Shown here: piece after piece, positions 34,474 to 44,602 of the stretch
Layout of the letters: each line of letters opens with the position of its first letter
Position numbering within the stretch: position 1 is the first letter of the stretch
NCBI GenBank assembly: GCA_031556525.1
Contig: JAVBSS010000068.1
Location: forward strand, 1 to 45,637
From: JAVBSN01 sp031556525
GTDB taxonomy: Bacteria; Bacillota; Clostridia; Lachnospirales; Lachnospiraceae
DNA length: 45,637 nt
Direction of reading: 5' to 3'
Notes under the pieces: model-generated
The model's input: the letters and a program-made list of their open reading frames with translations, nothing else
Database searches by the model: none
Told to the model about the DNA's origin: nothing
Position numbers and translations under genes: made by a program

Positions 34474-35670
34474 ATGCCAGACGAGAGTAGATTAGAGACT
34501 ATACCAGTGGGTAAATTAGGAATAATCGCACTTCAAAGTTGCAAGGAGCTAGGAGAAAATGTAGACAACTACTTAGTGAGATGGAGAGCTGATAGAAAAA
34601 ATGATCACAAATCAACTATATCATTTCATGGTTATGAAAAAGATACATATTTAGTGAATTCAAAATGTCCACGCTTTGGTTCAGGAGAAGCTAAGGGTAT
34701 AATTACTGAAAGTGTTAGAGGAAAAGACTTATATCTATTAGTAGATGTAGGAAACTATAGCATGGAATATTCATTATGTGGGCATACATGTAGAATGTCA
34801 CCAGATGATCATTATCAAGATTTAAAGAGAGTTATAGCAGCAATTGGTGGTAAGGCTCGTAAGATTACAGTTATCATGCCATTTTTATATGAGAGTCGCC
34901 AACATAAAAGAAGTACTAGAGAATCTCTAGACTGTGCATTGGCTTTACAAGAATTAATAAGTCTTGGTGTAGATAATATAATTACATTTGATGCTCATGA
35001 TCCAAGAGTACAGAATGCAATTCCACTAAGTGGTTTTGAAAATATAAGACCTACATACCAATTTGTAAAATCATTACTTAGGTCTACTTCTGATTTAAAA
35101 TTTGACAAAGAGAACATGATGGTAATAAGTCCTGATGAAGGAGCTATGAATAGAGCAATATACTTTGCTAACGTTATTGGTGTAGATGTAGGAATGTTCT
35201 ATAAGAGACGTGATTACGCAACAGTAGTTAACGGAAGAAATCCAATAGTTGCTCATGAGTTCTTAGGAGATTCAGTTGAAGGTAAAGATGTTGTTATTAT
35301 AGATGATATGATATCTTCAGGTGAGAGTATGTTAGATGTAGCAAAAGAGCTTAAGAGAAGAAAAGCTAAGAGAGTATATGCACTATGTACATTTGGTCTA
35401 TTTACAAATGGACTTCAAGTATTTGACGAAGCATATGAGAATGGAATTATAGAGAAGGTTATTACAACTAACCTTACTTACCAAACTCCTGAGTTATTAT
35501 CAAGAGAATGGTACGAATCAGCAGATATGTGTAAGTACGTTGCGCTTATTATAGATCATCTTAATCATGATGCATCAATTAGTGAGTTGCTTGATCCAAC
35601 AGAAAGAATACAAGCACGTATTAATGAATATAGAGAAAAAGGTTCTATTTCAGAAAATTACATAAAATAA
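34474..35670 (+). CDS. prs: Ribose-phosphate pyrophosphokinase (PRPP synthetase)
   Basis: 398 aa from 34474 (MPDESRLETIPVG). The ATG at 34459 overlaps the GGAGG site (34461-34465) that serves the downstream ATG, so the shorter form is preferred. The protein makes phosphoribosyl pyrophosphate from ribose 5-phosphate and ATP. Seen: IMPFLYESRQHKR (~139), FDAHDPRVQNA (~172) and the PRPP-binding loop VVIIDDMISSGESM (~274). It is longer than the usual 310-320 aa, with N- and C-terminal extensions, a form common in Lachnospiraceae. It forms its own unit with a terminator. Confidence 0.9.
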   Translation: MPDESRLETIPVGKLGIIALQSCKELGENVDNYLVRWRADRKNDHKSTISFHGYEKDTYLVNSKCPRFGSGEAKGIITESVRGKDLYLLVDVGNYSMEYSLCGHTCRMSPDDHYQDLKRVIAAIGGKARKITVIMPFLYESRQHKRSTRESLDCALALQELISLGVDNIITFDAHDPRVQNAIPLSGFENIRPTYQFVKSLLRSTSDLKFDKENMMVISPDEGAMNRAIYFANVIGVDVGMFYKRRDYATVVNGRNPIVAHEFLGDSVEGKDVVIIDDMISSGESMLDVAKELKRRKAKRVYALCTFGLFTNGLQVFDEAYENGIIEKVITTNLTYQTPELLSREWYESADMCKYVALIIDHLNHDASISELLDPTERIQARINEYREKGSISENYIK

Positions 35671-35673
35671 TTT

Positions 35674-35701
35674 AAAGAGAGTGGAGAAATCCACTCTTTT
35701 T
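35674..35701 (+). terminator. Terminator after prs
   Basis: AGAGTGGA (35678-35685) pairs with TCCACTCT (35690-35697) around GAAA, followed by TTTT. Confidence 0.85.
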
Positions 35702-35784
35702 GGATATAATATATACACTAAATTCGATAAGACTTTACAAATTTTCTGCCAGTCGTTAAGTGATAATAGTATTTTATATAAAAG

Positions 35785-35813
35785 TTGACATATAAAAAAC
35801 ATAGTGTTATAGT
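35785..35813 (+). promoter_or_regulatory. Vegetative promoter of clpB
   Basis: Perfect TTGACA (35785-35790) and TATAGT (35808-35813), 17 bp apart. No CIRCE element and no CtsR heptad repeat is visible around it. Confidence 0.75.
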
Positions 35814-35850
35814 TGTTATAGAACAAAGAAAAACAAGGAGGTAGTTTACC

Positions 35851-38427
35851 ATGAATGCAGAGAAATTTACTAAGAAATCTCTTGAAGTAATTGAGAATTG
35901 CGAGAGATTAGCCTATGAATATAATAATCAAGAAATAGATCAAGAACATATACTGTATAGTTTAATAACGGTAGATGATAGTCTAATATCTAAGTTAGTT
36001 GAGATGATGGATATTAATCTAGAACAATTTTCTAAGGAATGTGAGAAGCTGGTTGCCTATAGACCTAAGGTTTCTGGTGGTAAACTATTCACTAGTGAAG
36101 ATTTTACTAGAACATTAATGGAATCAGAGAAGATAGCGGGGGATATGTCGGATGAATATGTATCTGTAGAGCATATGTTTATAGCTATTCTTAATAGACC
36201 CAATAAAGCTGTTAAGGGATTAATTATGGGATATGGAATTAATAGAGATAGATTTTTGAAAGCCTTAGCAGGAGTCAGGGGTAACAAAAGGGTAGAGACT
36301 GATAATCCAGAAAATTTATATGATTCGCTTACTAAATATGGATATGATTTGGTAGAGAGAGCGAGAGAGCAGAAACTTGATCCTGTAATCGGCCGTGATA
36401 ATGAAATAAGGAATGTAATTAGAATTCTGTCTAGAAAGACAAAGAATAATCCGGTTCTTATTGGTGAGCCAGGTGTAGGTAAGACAGCAGCAGTAGAAGG
36501 ACTTGCACAGAGAATAGTAAGAGGTGATGTTCCTGATGGACTTAAGAATAAGAAAGTATTTGCACTAGATATGGGTGCATTAATAGCTGGTGCAAAATAC
36601 AGGGGTGAATTTGAGGAACGTCTTAAAGCAGTATTAGATGATATTAAAAATAGTAACGGTGAAATTATTTTATTTATTGATGAGTTACACACAATAGTAG
36701 GTGCAGGAAATACTGATGGTTCACTTGATGCAGGTAATATGCTTAAACCAATGCTTGCTAGAGGCGAATTACATTGTATAGGAGCTACAACTTTAGATGA
36801 ATATAGAAAATATATTGAGAAAGATGCAGCGCTAGAGCGACGTTTTCAACCAGTTATGGTGGATGAGCCTACTGTAGAAGATACTATTTCAATATTAAGA
36901 GGATTGAAAGAGCGATATGAAGTGTATCATGGTGTTAAGATAACAGATAGTGCCTTAGTTACAGCGGCTACATTATCTAATAGATATATATCAGATAGAT
37001 TCCTGCCAGACAAAGCAATTGACCTAGTAGATGAGGCTTGTGCAATGATTAAGACTGACCTTGATTCTATGCCAGCAGAACTAGATGAGGCATCAAGAAA
37101 GATTATGCAATTGGAGATAGAAGAAGCAGCACTTAAGAAAGAGGAAGATAGATTAAGTAAAGAAAGATTGCAAGTTTTACAAGAGGAATTAGCAAACTTG
37201 AAAGAGAATTTCTCTAGTATTAAGGCTACTTGGGATAATGAGAAGGCAGCAGTAGATAAGGTTAGGGTATTACGAGAAGAATTAGAGCAAGTCAATAATG
37301 AGATTCAGATTGCGCAGAGAGAATATGATTTGGATAAGGCAGCGCAGTTGCAATATGGTAAGTTGCCAGATTTGAAGAAGCAAATAGAGATAGAAGAAGA
37401 GAAGGTTAGAACCAAAGAATATACTCTTGTACACGAAAGCGTGACTGAAGAAGAGATAGCTAAGATAATAAGCAAGTGGACTGGCATACCAGTATCTAAG
37501 CTTACTGAAAGTGAACGTAATAAAACACTACATCTAAGTGATGAGCTTCATAAGAGAGTAGTAGGACAAGATGAAGCAGTAGACTTAGTAAGTGATTCTA
37601 TTATACGTTCTAAGGCGGGTATCAAAGACCCTAGCAAGCCAATAGGTTCCTTCTTATTCTTAGGACCAACAGGTGTTGGTAAAACTGAATTAGCAAAGAC
37701 TTTGGCGGCAAGTTTATTTGATAATGAACAGAATATTGTTCGTATTGACATGAGTGAGTATATGGAGAAACATTCTGTTTCTAGATTAATAGGAGCACCT
37801 CCAGGATATGTTGGATATGATGAAGGTGGACAATTAACAGAAGCAGTAAGACGTAAACCATATTCGGTTGTATTGTTTGATGAGATTGAGAAAGCTCATC
37901 CAGATGTATTTAATGTATTATTACAAGTTCTTGATGATGGTAGAATAACTGATTCTAAGGGCAAGACCGTAGATTTTAAAAATACTATTCTTATTATGAC
38001 GTCTAATATTGGTTCAGCTTATCTGTTAGAAGGAATCGATAGTAATGGAAATATAACTGTGGAAGCTGAAGATGGTGTTATGAATGAACTTAAGAATCAT
38101 TTTAGACCAGAGTTTTTGAATCGTCTTGATGAAACAATATTATTTAAACCATTATCAAAAGATGATATTGGAAATATTATTGAATTATTAGTAGAAGATT
38201 TGAATAAGAGATTATCGGATAAGGAGTTGTCTATTGAACTTACAGATAAAGCTAAAGCACATATAATACAGTATGGATATGATCCTGTATACGGGGCAAG
38301 ACCTTTAAAGAGATATATACAGAAGAATGTAGAAACTTTAGTTGCAAGACTTATACTTGCTGGAAATGTTGGATTAGGTTCAATAGTTACCTTAGATGTT
38401 GTAGATGGTAAATTAATAGCAAGCTAA
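35851..38427 (+). CDS. clpB: ClpB disaggregase
   Basis: 858 aa. ClpB, a hexameric AAA+ chaperone, threads aggregated proteins with DnaK's help. Order of parts: Clp-N double repeat (1-145), first ATPase with Walker A GEPGVGKTA (~206) and Walker B LFIDELHT (~275), the coiled-coil middle domain (~405-520) that sets ClpB apart from ClpC, second ATPase with GPTGVGKTELAKT (~604) and VVLFDEIEKAHP (~672), and the C-terminal domain ending GYDPVYGARPLKRYI. GGAGG lies 10 bp before the start. Neighbours are unrelated and it has its own promoter. Confidence 0.92.
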   Translation: MNAEKFTKKSLEVIENCERLAYEYNNQEIDQEHILYSLITVDDSLISKLVEMMDINLEQFSKECEKLVAYRPKVSGGKLFTSEDFTRTLMESEKIAGDMSDEYVSVEHMFIAILNRPNKAVKGLIMGYGINRDRFLKALAGVRGNKRVETDNPENLYDSLTKYGYDLVERAREQKLDPVIGRDNEIRNVIRILSRKTKNNPVLIGEPGVGKTAAVEGLAQRIVRGDVPDGLKNKKVFALDMGALIAGAKYRGEFEERLKAVLDDIKNSNGEIILFIDELHTIVGAGNTDGSLDAGNMLKPMLARGELHCIGATTLDEYRKYIEKDAALERRFQPVMVDEPTVEDTISILRGLKERYEVYHGVKITDSALVTAATLSNRYISDRFLPDKAIDLVDEACAMIKTDLDSMPAELDEASRKIMQLEIEEAALKKEEDRLSKERLQVLQEELANLKENFSSIKATWDNEKAAVDKVRVLREELEQVNNEIQIAQREYDLDKAAQLQYGKLPDLKKQIEIEEEKVRTKEYTLVHESVTEEEIAKIISKWTGIPVSKLTESERNKTLHLSDELHKRVVGQDEAVDLVSDSIIRSKAGIKDPSKPIGSFLFLGPTGVGKTELAKTLAASLFDNEQNIVRIDMSEYMEKHSVSRLIGAPPGYVGYDEGGQLTEAVRRKPYSVVLFDEIEKAHPDVFNVLLQVLDDGRITDSKGKTVDFKNTILIMTSNIGSAYLLEGIDSNGNITVEAEDGVMNELKNHFRPEFLNRLDETILFKPLSKDDIGNIIELLVEDLNKRLSDKELSIELTDKAKAHIIQYGYDPVYGARPLKRYIQKNVETLVARLILAGNVGLGSIVTLDVVDGKLIAS

Positions 38428-38442
38428 TAGTGTATTATTTTG

Positions 38443-38472
38443 TTGACGAAACATGTGTCTTTATGCTATCTT
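38443..38472 (+). promoter_or_regulatory. Probable promoter of the ABC-F gene
   Basis: TTGACG (38443-38448) and TATCTT (38467-38472) with an 18-bp spacer. Confidence 0.4.
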
Positions 38473-38592
38473 ACATTCGATAGTAGTATTTATAGCAAGG
38501 GTAATATTTATATAATAAGAACGATGATTTGAACTTATTATTACAGTAGAATTTACAACAAGATAGATTCTTAGATTTGAAAGGATATAGAT

Positions 38593-40149
38593 ATGAGTAT
38601 TTTAAATGTAGAGCATTTGACGCATGGTTTTGGAGACAGAGCAATATTTAATGATGTATCATTTAGACTTTTAAAAGGTGAGCATATAGGTTTAGTTGGT
38701 GCAAATGGTGAAGGAAAATCAACCTTTATGAATATAGTGACTAATAAACTTATGCCTGATGAAGGAAAAGTTGAATGGTCAAAGAATGTAAGAGTTGGAT
38801 ATCTTGATCAACATACTGTACTTGAAAAGGGAATGACCATTAGAGATGTACTAAAAAATGCATTTTCTTATCTCTTTGATATGGAAGAAGAGATGAATAG
38901 CATATGTGATAAGATGGGAGAAGCAACACCTGAAGAACTTGAAGTTATGATGGAAGAGCTTGGAACTATTCAAGATATGCTTACTATGCATGATTTTTAT
39001 ATTATAGATTCAAAGGTGGAAGAAGTAGGTAGGGCATTAGGACTTGATGAAGTTGGATTAGATAAGGACGTAACTGATTTATCAGGTGGACAACGTACCA
39101 AAGTATTATTAGGAAAGTTATTATTGGAGAAGCCAGATATCTTATTACTAGATGAGCCTACAAACTATTTGGATGTAGAGCATATTGAATGGTTAAAGAG
39201 ATACCTTAATGAATATGAGAATGCATTTATTCTTATATCTCATGATATACCATTCCTTAATAGTGTAATTAATCTTATATATCATATGGAGAATCAAGAG
39301 TTAAATAGATATGTCGGAGATTATGATAAGTTTCAAGAAGTACATGCGGCTAAGATGGCTCAAGTTGAGGCAGCATATAAGAGACAGCAACAAGAGATTG
39401 TAGAGCTTAAGGATTTTGTTGCTCGTAATAAAGCAAGAGTGTCTACAAGAAATATGGCTATGTCTAGACAGAAGAAGCTTGATAATATGGATATGATTGA
39501 GCTTGTAAAAGAGAAGCCGAAGCCAGAGTTTAATTTTAAAATTGCAAGAACACCAGGTAAATATATATTCCAGACTTATGACTTAGTTATTGGTTATGAT
39601 GAACCTTTATCAAAACCTCTTAATCTAGAGATGGAGAGAAATAAAAAGATAGCTATAGTAGGTGCAAATGGAATTGGTAAGACAACACTTCTAAAAAGTA
39701 TCTTAGGTATTAATAAACCAATAAGTGGTTATGCACAGCTTGGAGAGTATTTAGAATGTGGATATTTTGAACAAGAGATATCAGAAGAAAATAGAAATAC
39801 ATGCCTAGAAGAGATATGGCAAGAGTTTCCGTCATACACTCAATATGAAGTTCGTTCTGCACTAGCTAAATGTGGACTTACTACTAAGCATATTGAAAGT
39901 CAAGTTAGAGTACTAAGTGGTGGAGAACAAGCTAAAGTTAGATTATGTAAACTAATCAATAGAGAAAGTAATGTATTACTATTAGATGAGCCTACTAATC
40001 ATCTAGATGCTGATGCAAAAGAAGAATTAAAGAGGGCATTAAAAGAATACAAGGGAAGTGTTTTATTAATATGTCATGAGCCAGAGTTCTACGAAGGACT
40101 TGTAACTGACGTATGGGATTGCTCTAAGTGGACAACAAAGTTAATATAG
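38593..40149 (+). CDS. ABC-F family ATPase (ribosome-associated)
   Basis: 518 aa with two ABC ATPase halves and no membrane segment. First half: VGANGEGKST (~38), LSGGQRTKVLLGK (~165), LLLDEPTNYLD (~185). A charged linker (~250-300, KMAQVEAAYKRQQQEIVELK) is the ABC-F signature feature. Second half: VGANGIGKTTLLKS (~356), LSGGEQAKVRLCK (~441), LLLDEPTNHLD (~461). ABC-F proteins act at the ribosomal E site, as translation factors or in antibiotic resistance. The YbiT/YkpA-like architecture suggests a housekeeping role here. A terminator follows. Confidence 0.9.
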   Translation: MSILNVEHLTHGFGDRAIFNDVSFRLLKGEHIGLVGANGEGKSTFMNIVTNKLMPDEGKVEWSKNVRVGYLDQHTVLEKGMTIRDVLKNAFSYLFDMEEEMNSICDKMGEATPEELEVMMEELGTIQDMLTMHDFYIIDSKVEEVGRALGLDEVGLDKDVTDLSGGQRTKVLLGKLLLEKPDILLLDEPTNYLDVEHIEWLKRYLNEYENAFILISHDIPFLNSVINLIYHMENQELNRYVGDYDKFQEVHAAKMAQVEAAYKRQQQEIVELKDFVARNKARVSTRNMAMSRQKKLDNMDMIELVKEKPKPEFNFKIARTPGKYIFQTYDLVIGYDEPLSKPLNLEMERNKKIAIVGANGIGKTTLLKSILGINKPISGYAQLGEYLECGYFEQEISEENRNTCLEEIWQEFPSYTQYEVRSALAKCGLTTKHIESQVRVLSGGEQAKVRLCKLINRESNVLLLDEPTNHLDADAKEELKRALKEYKGSVLLICHEPEFYEGLVTDVWDCSKWTTKLI

Positions 40150-40175
40150 TTACAATAAAATATATAGTATTAGAG

Positions 40176-40212
40176 ATCAACAGATAGCTGCAAGTTATTT
40201 GTTGATTTTTTT
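40176..40212 (+). terminator. Terminator after the ABC-F gene
   Basis: ATCAACAGATA and TTATTTGTTGAT arms form a stem that runs into a run of seven T (to 40212). Confidence 0.85.
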
Positions 40213-40317
40213 ATATGACTAAAGTCATGTTCAAAACATTTCTTTTTTCACTACCTTACAATTAATAAAGTTGATATGATGTGATTACAATAAAGCTATA
40301 ACATAGAGGAGATTGCC

Positions 40318-41079
40318 ATGGAAGATATAATTTTGAAAACAACTGATTTAACAAAAAAATATGATAACAAAGCAGTAGTTGATGGTTTAAATATAGAAAT
40401 TAAAACGGGAGAGATATTCGGACTATTAGGTCCTAATGGGGCAGGAAAAAGTACAACTATGAATATGATTTGTTCTATAGTAAGGCCAACTGCTGGTTCT
40501 ATTGAATTGTTAGGAAAGAATCCTTGGAAGCAAAAGAAAGAAGTAATTCACAAAATTGGATACATACCTCAAGAACTTGCTATTCATGGTAATCTAAAGG
40601 CTTGGGAAAACGTTGAATTATTTACGTCCTTATATGGAATTAAAGGTACAGCACTAAAAGAATCTGTAGATGAGTCTTTAGAATATGTTGGACTTTTAGA
40701 AAAGAAGAATGAATTTACAAAGAATTTTTCAGGAGGTATGAAGCGAAGATTAAATATTGCTTGTGCAATTGGACATAATCCAGAGTTACTAATATTTGAT
40801 GAACCAACTGTAGGAATTGATCCACAATCTAGAAATTTTATACTGGATAAGATAAAGGAAACTAACAAGCGGGGGACAACCATTATATATACTAGTCATT
40901 ACATGGAGGAAGTGGAAGCAATCTGTACAAGGATAGCTATTATGGATAATGGAAAAATTATTGCTTGTGGTACTAGTGAAGAATTAAAGAAACTTGTAAC
41001 TAATGGAAATGAAAATATTACATTAGAAGAAGTATTCTTATCCCTAACAGGTAAGAAGTTAAGAGATTATACAGAGTAG
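40318..41079 (+). CDS. ABC-2 type exporter, ATP-binding subunit
   Basis: 253 aa. A single ABC domain with LLGPNGAGKSTTMNMI (~40), Q-loop YIPQEL, signature FSGGMKRRLNIAC (~139), and Walker B LLIFDEPTVGIDPQ (~158), of the drug/antibiotic exporter class (DrrA-like). AGAGGAG precedes it. The two permease genes and a two-component system follow in tight order, so all five probably form one operon, as in bacteriocin- or peptide-responsive exporters. Substrate unknown. Confidence 0.9.
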   Translation: MEDIILKTTDLTKKYDNKAVVDGLNIEIKTGEIFGLLGPNGAGKSTTMNMICSIVRPTAGSIELLGKNPWKQKKEVIHKIGYIPQELAIHGNLKAWENVELFTSLYGIKGTALKESVDESLEYVGLLEKKNEFTKNFSGGMKRRLNIACAIGHNPELLIFDEPTVGIDPQSRNFILDKIKETNKRGTTIIYTSHYMEEVEAICTRIAIMDNGKIIACGTSEELKKLVTNGNENITLEEVFLSLTGKKLRDYTE

Positions 41080-41095
41080 TGAGAAGGAGGCTAAC

Positions 41096-42184
41096 ATGAT
41101 TAGATATTTAATAAAAAATAATTTTAAACTCATGTTTCGTAATACTTGGAGCCTTGTCACAATGATTTTAGGTCCTGTTGTAGTAATTGCTGTATTATCA
41201 AGTGCATTTTCAGGATTAATGAAATCATATGAAAGTGTAGATGAGTTTGAAGTAGGATATAGAGTAGAAAAAAATAATATATTATCTGATAATATCGAAT
41301 TGATTAAAGAAGTGGGTGAGGAAAATGGAATCACGTTCTATGAATATCCAGAAGGAGAAGCTAAAAATGTGATTGAACATAATCAACTTGCTGGATTTGT
41401 AGAATTTGGTGTAGATGAATATATATTGTACAAAAGTGCTGACTATGAAGTGGAAGGAATAACTTTGGAATATTTCTTAAGCAGAGTAATGAGTGAAAGT
41501 GTAAATGCATCTCTAGGAATGTCTAATCTAACAGATGAGTTGGAGGTGAAATTACCAATAAGTCAACTTGAATACATGCCAGCAATCGATGCAACAGATT
41601 ATTATGGAATTACCTTTATTATCTATTTTTGTTGGTGCGGAATGGTTTGTGCTACAGGTGTGTTAAGTAATGAGAAGAAATATGGAATAGAGCGAAAGTT
41701 TCAGGTATCTAATTTGTCAGGTTTTCAGATGTATATGAGTAAATTAGTACCAGTTACATTATTGGTATCAGTAGGAATGAGTATTGCAATAATTATAACT
41801 ATTTTACTTTTGGGTATTCATTGGGGAAATCTATTGTTATCAGCAATAATTGTTTTCGGCATGATTTTAGCAGGGACATCATTTGGTATGATGCTTTACA
41901 ATGTTTCTAATAATATGGTAATTACGATTATTTCTTTGTTTACATTAGTTTGGATTATAGGTTTTTTTGGAGGAAGTTTTGAGACGTATATGTTTTCCTC
42001 TATGCCAGATATATCCAAACAATTATCTCCTATTTATCATGGAAATAGAGCATTAGTTGAACTGTCTTGCATGGGACATAGTGAATATGTAAGTAGTGCT
42101 CTTATTTACTCGGTGATAATTATTATTATCTGTTCTGTTATAGCCATTGTGGCAAGTAATATTAGAAAGAGAGGAAAAGCATGA
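41096..42184 (+). CDS. ABC-2 type exporter, permease subunit 1
   Basis: 362 aa. One N-terminal membrane helix (~22-45, MILGPVVVIAVLSSAF), a large extracytoplasmic loop (~50-170), then five C-terminal helices including FIIYFCWCGMVCATGVL and ending IIIIICSVIAIVASNIRKRG. This is the ABC-2 topology of drug or peptide exporters. GAAGGAGG precedes the start, and its stop overlaps the next permease start by four bases (ATGA). Confidence 0.85.
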   Translation: MIRYLIKNNFKLMFRNTWSLVTMILGPVVVIAVLSSAFSGLMKSYESVDEFEVGYRVEKNNILSDNIELIKEVGEENGITFYEYPEGEAKNVIEHNQLAGFVEFGVDEYILYKSADYEVEGITLEYFLSRVMSESVNASLGMSNLTDELEVKLPISQLEYMPAIDATDYYGITFIIYFCWCGMVCATGVLSNEKKYGIERKFQVSNLSGFQMYMSKLVPVTLLVSVGMSIAIIITILLLGIHWGNLLLSAIIVFGMILAGTSFGMMLYNVSNNMVITIISLFTLVWIIGFFGGSFETYMFSSMPDISKQLSPIYHGNRALVELSCMGHSEYVSSALIYSVIIIIICSVIAIVASNIRKRGKA

Positions 42185-43437
42185 TTTCGTTAATTGAGAT
42201 GAGTTTAAAGTTGTTGTTAAGAAATAAGGGATTTTTGTTTTTTCTTATAGCGGCACCTATATTATCAACATTTATTTTGAATATGAAAGTAGAGCATGTG
42301 GCTTATAGAAATGATGCAAATGTGCAGAATATAATAGAACTTGATGATTGTACATATAAGGCAGTTTACTTAGGAAATACATCTGCTTATATAGTCAAAG
42401 TATATGACGCATCTGGTTCCCAGCTATCAGAATATGTATTGAATAGAATGTTAGATACAGGTATGTTTTCTGTATGTCGATGTGATGTTAGTGGTATGAC
42501 ATCGAAAGAGGTTTTAGCTCAGGCCAAGAAGGACGCATTTGATGATAGAGCAGGAGTATTGATATATTTGAAAGAAGATTTTGACAAGGCAGTTATGGAA
42601 GGTGATTGGGAAGCTGGAATGCAAATCTATGATGTGTCAGAAGATGAGAGACAAGAATTGTTTGAAACAGAATTAACTAGTTTGTTAGAACAGATTAAAC
42701 ATGCTCAAATAATTGTAGGTGATGATAGTAGTAAGATAGTAGAAATGCTTGAAAGTATTACGTCAGAAATGCCAGAAAAGAGAATTGTTAATTTAGTAGG
42801 CAAAGATGATATTGAGCTGACTGATGAAGAGACAAATCAAAGGATACAGATTGGATATGCATTTGCATTTATTACATTAGGATTTTTGTTTTGCGGCGTA
42901 TGCGTTGCACATACTGTTATTGAAGAACAGAACAATAAGGTATTTACTAGAATAATGTTATCAAAGGTAAGTAATAGGGAGTATTTTTTCTCTAAGTTTG
43001 TGGTAGCATTTATTATTGCCCTTTTACAGACCTTAGTGTTGGGAGTATGTTTATTTGCTATAAAGAGTTTGGACTTTGGGATTAATAAATGGAGTTTTCT
43101 TCTTGTAATATTCTTGTTAGGATTAATCTTTAGTACATTAAGCCTCTTGCTTGGAGTATTACTAGGAGATGTAATGAGTTCCAATTATGCTGTATTTGCT
43201 ATATGGTCTATTTCTGCATTATTAGCAGGATTGTATTTCCCTTTAGATGATACTACATTGGCACTTAAGACAATTTCCTACTTGATGCCACAACGCTGGT
43301 TTATGAATGCTTCTGAACTATTATTAGCAGGGGACAAAGGAGCATATTCTATGTTATTATATGTTACAGTTGCTTACTTAGTTGTAATCATCAGTATAGG
43401 AAGCGTCGGGCTTAAGATAAGAAGAAGTGAAGCATAG
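42181..43437 (+). CDS. ABC-2 type exporter, permease subunit 2
   Basis: 418 aa, same layout as its neighbour: an N-terminal helix (FLFFLIAAPILSTFIL), a large external loop (~30-220), then five helices (for example FAFITLGFLFCGVCVAHTV and WSFLLVIFLLGLIFS). Two different permeases with one ATPase suggest a heterodimeric exporter. It starts within the stop of the upstream gene, showing translational coupling, and is followed 26 bp later by the sensor kinase gene. Confidence 0.85.
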   Translation: MISLIEMSLKLLLRNKGFLFFLIAAPILSTFILNMKVEHVAYRNDANVQNIIELDDCTYKAVYLGNTSAYIVKVYDASGSQLSEYVLNRMLDTGMFSVCRCDVSGMTSKEVLAQAKKDAFDDRAGVLIYLKEDFDKAVMEGDWEAGMQIYDVSEDERQELFETELTSLLEQIKHAQIIVGDDSSKIVEMLESITSEMPEKRIVNLVGKDDIELTDEETNQRIQIGYAFAFITLGFLFCGVCVAHTVIEEQNNKVFTRIMLSKVSNREYFFSKFVVAFIIALLQTLVLGVCLFAIKSLDFGINKWSFLLVIFLLGLIFSTLSLLLGVLLGDVMSSNYAVFAIWSISALLAGLYFPLDDTTLALKTISYLMPQRWFMNASELLLAGDKGAYSMLLYVTVAYLVVIISIGSVGLKIRRSEA

Positions 43438-43463
43438 AGGGATAGTAAGGAAGGAAACAGACC

Positions 43464-44591
43464 ATGGGAGAACAGTTTAGAGAACACTATTTTTTAGCAG
43501 TTCGAATGGGGTTGTTAATCATATTAGAAATATATATTGTTTTATCACAGTCTATATTAACAGGGGCATCTGCTGGGGTGCTCCTGCTTCTTGCGTTATT
43601 TATAGGAACTATGGCAGGAAAAGAACTAGTAGAGAAACACAAGAAAATAATATTTTTTATTATGTCTGCAGTATTGCTGTTGGTAATGATATTGACAATG
43701 GGAAAAGAGTTTATGGTATTGGGAATCTTTTTATATTATGAGATTCTTTCATATATAAAACCTAAAATATTTTGGTATTTTACTCCTCTTATAGCAACAC
43801 TTGTTCCAAGTGAAATAAATGTATATATACAGGTCACGATAGTGCTGTTAATAGGCATCATTTATATTCAACATGACTTTATTGTTGAATCTTATAGAAA
43901 GCAAACTAAGGAAGATAATATTTTGGAGCAACATTTAAAACGAAATATGTATCAGCGGGAAAATGAAATGCAAGAAGAGATAAGAAGAAGTTTGCTAGTA
44001 GTAGAGAATCAAGTATTGGAAGAGCGAACTAGGCTTTCTCAAACATTACATGATAAGCTAGGACATAATATTAATGGTTCGGTGTATCAATTAGAAGCTG
44101 TTAAGGTATTAATGGATAAAGAACCAGAAACATCAAAGAAAATGATACAGGCAGTCATTGATCAGTTGAGAAACGGAATGGATGAGATACGTGCTATTTT
44201 AAGAAAAGAACATCCAAAGAAATATAAGTTAGCCATGGTACAGTTAGAAAAGTTATGTGAGAACTGCAGACAAAAAGGTATAGATGTTGTATTAAATACA
44301 GAAGGTGAGTTGGCACAGATATCAGAGAAATATTTAGAAATCATCTTGGATAATGTATATGAAGCTGTATCTAATTCTATGAAATATTCCAAATGTACAA
44401 AGATTGAAATATCAATATATATTATGAATCAGATGATTAGGTGTAGCGTATCAGACAATGGTGTTGGCTGTGGGGAGATAGTGGATGGACTAGGAATCTC
44501 AGGTATGCGTAGAAGAGTTAGAGAAGTGAATGGAATATTAGATTTTGAGTCTGATGTTGGATTTACAATCAACATGTTATTACCGTTATAA
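43464..44591 (+). CDS. NarL-type sensor histidine kinase
   Basis: 375 aa. Four or five closely spaced N-terminal membrane helices (~12-140) form an intramembrane sensor without a large external domain. A coiled coil leads to the HisKA_3 dimerisation and phosphoacceptor site LSQTLHDKLGHNINGS with the His at about 196. The HATPase domain follows: ILDNVYEAVSNSMKYS (N box, ~292), VSDNGVGCG and GLGISGMRRRV. It probably senses the exporter's substrate or membrane stress and phosphorylates the regulator encoded directly downstream. Confidence 0.9.
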   Translation: MGEQFREHYFLAVRMGLLIILEIYIVLSQSILTGASAGVLLLLALFIGTMAGKELVEKHKKIIFFIMSAVLLLVMILTMGKEFMVLGIFLYYEILSYIKPKIFWYFTPLIATLVPSEINVYIQVTIVLLIGIIYIQHDFIVESYRKQTKEDNILEQHLKRNMYQRENEMQEEIRRSLLVVENQVLEERTRLSQTLHDKLGHNINGSVYQLEAVKVLMDKEPETSKKMIQAVIDQLRNGMDEIRAILRKEHPKKYKLAMVQLEKLCENCRQKGIDVVLNTEGELAQISEKYLEIILDNVYEAVSNSMKYSKCTKIEISIYIMNQMIRCSVSDNGVGCGEIVDGLGISGMRRRVREVNGILDFESDVGFTINMLLPL

Positions 44592-44602
44592 TGGAGGCGT
44601 TT

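Noticed and set aside
36057..37295. Long minus-strand frames opposite clpB
   Set aside because: Antisense by-products of a strongly conserved gene, with no start signals.
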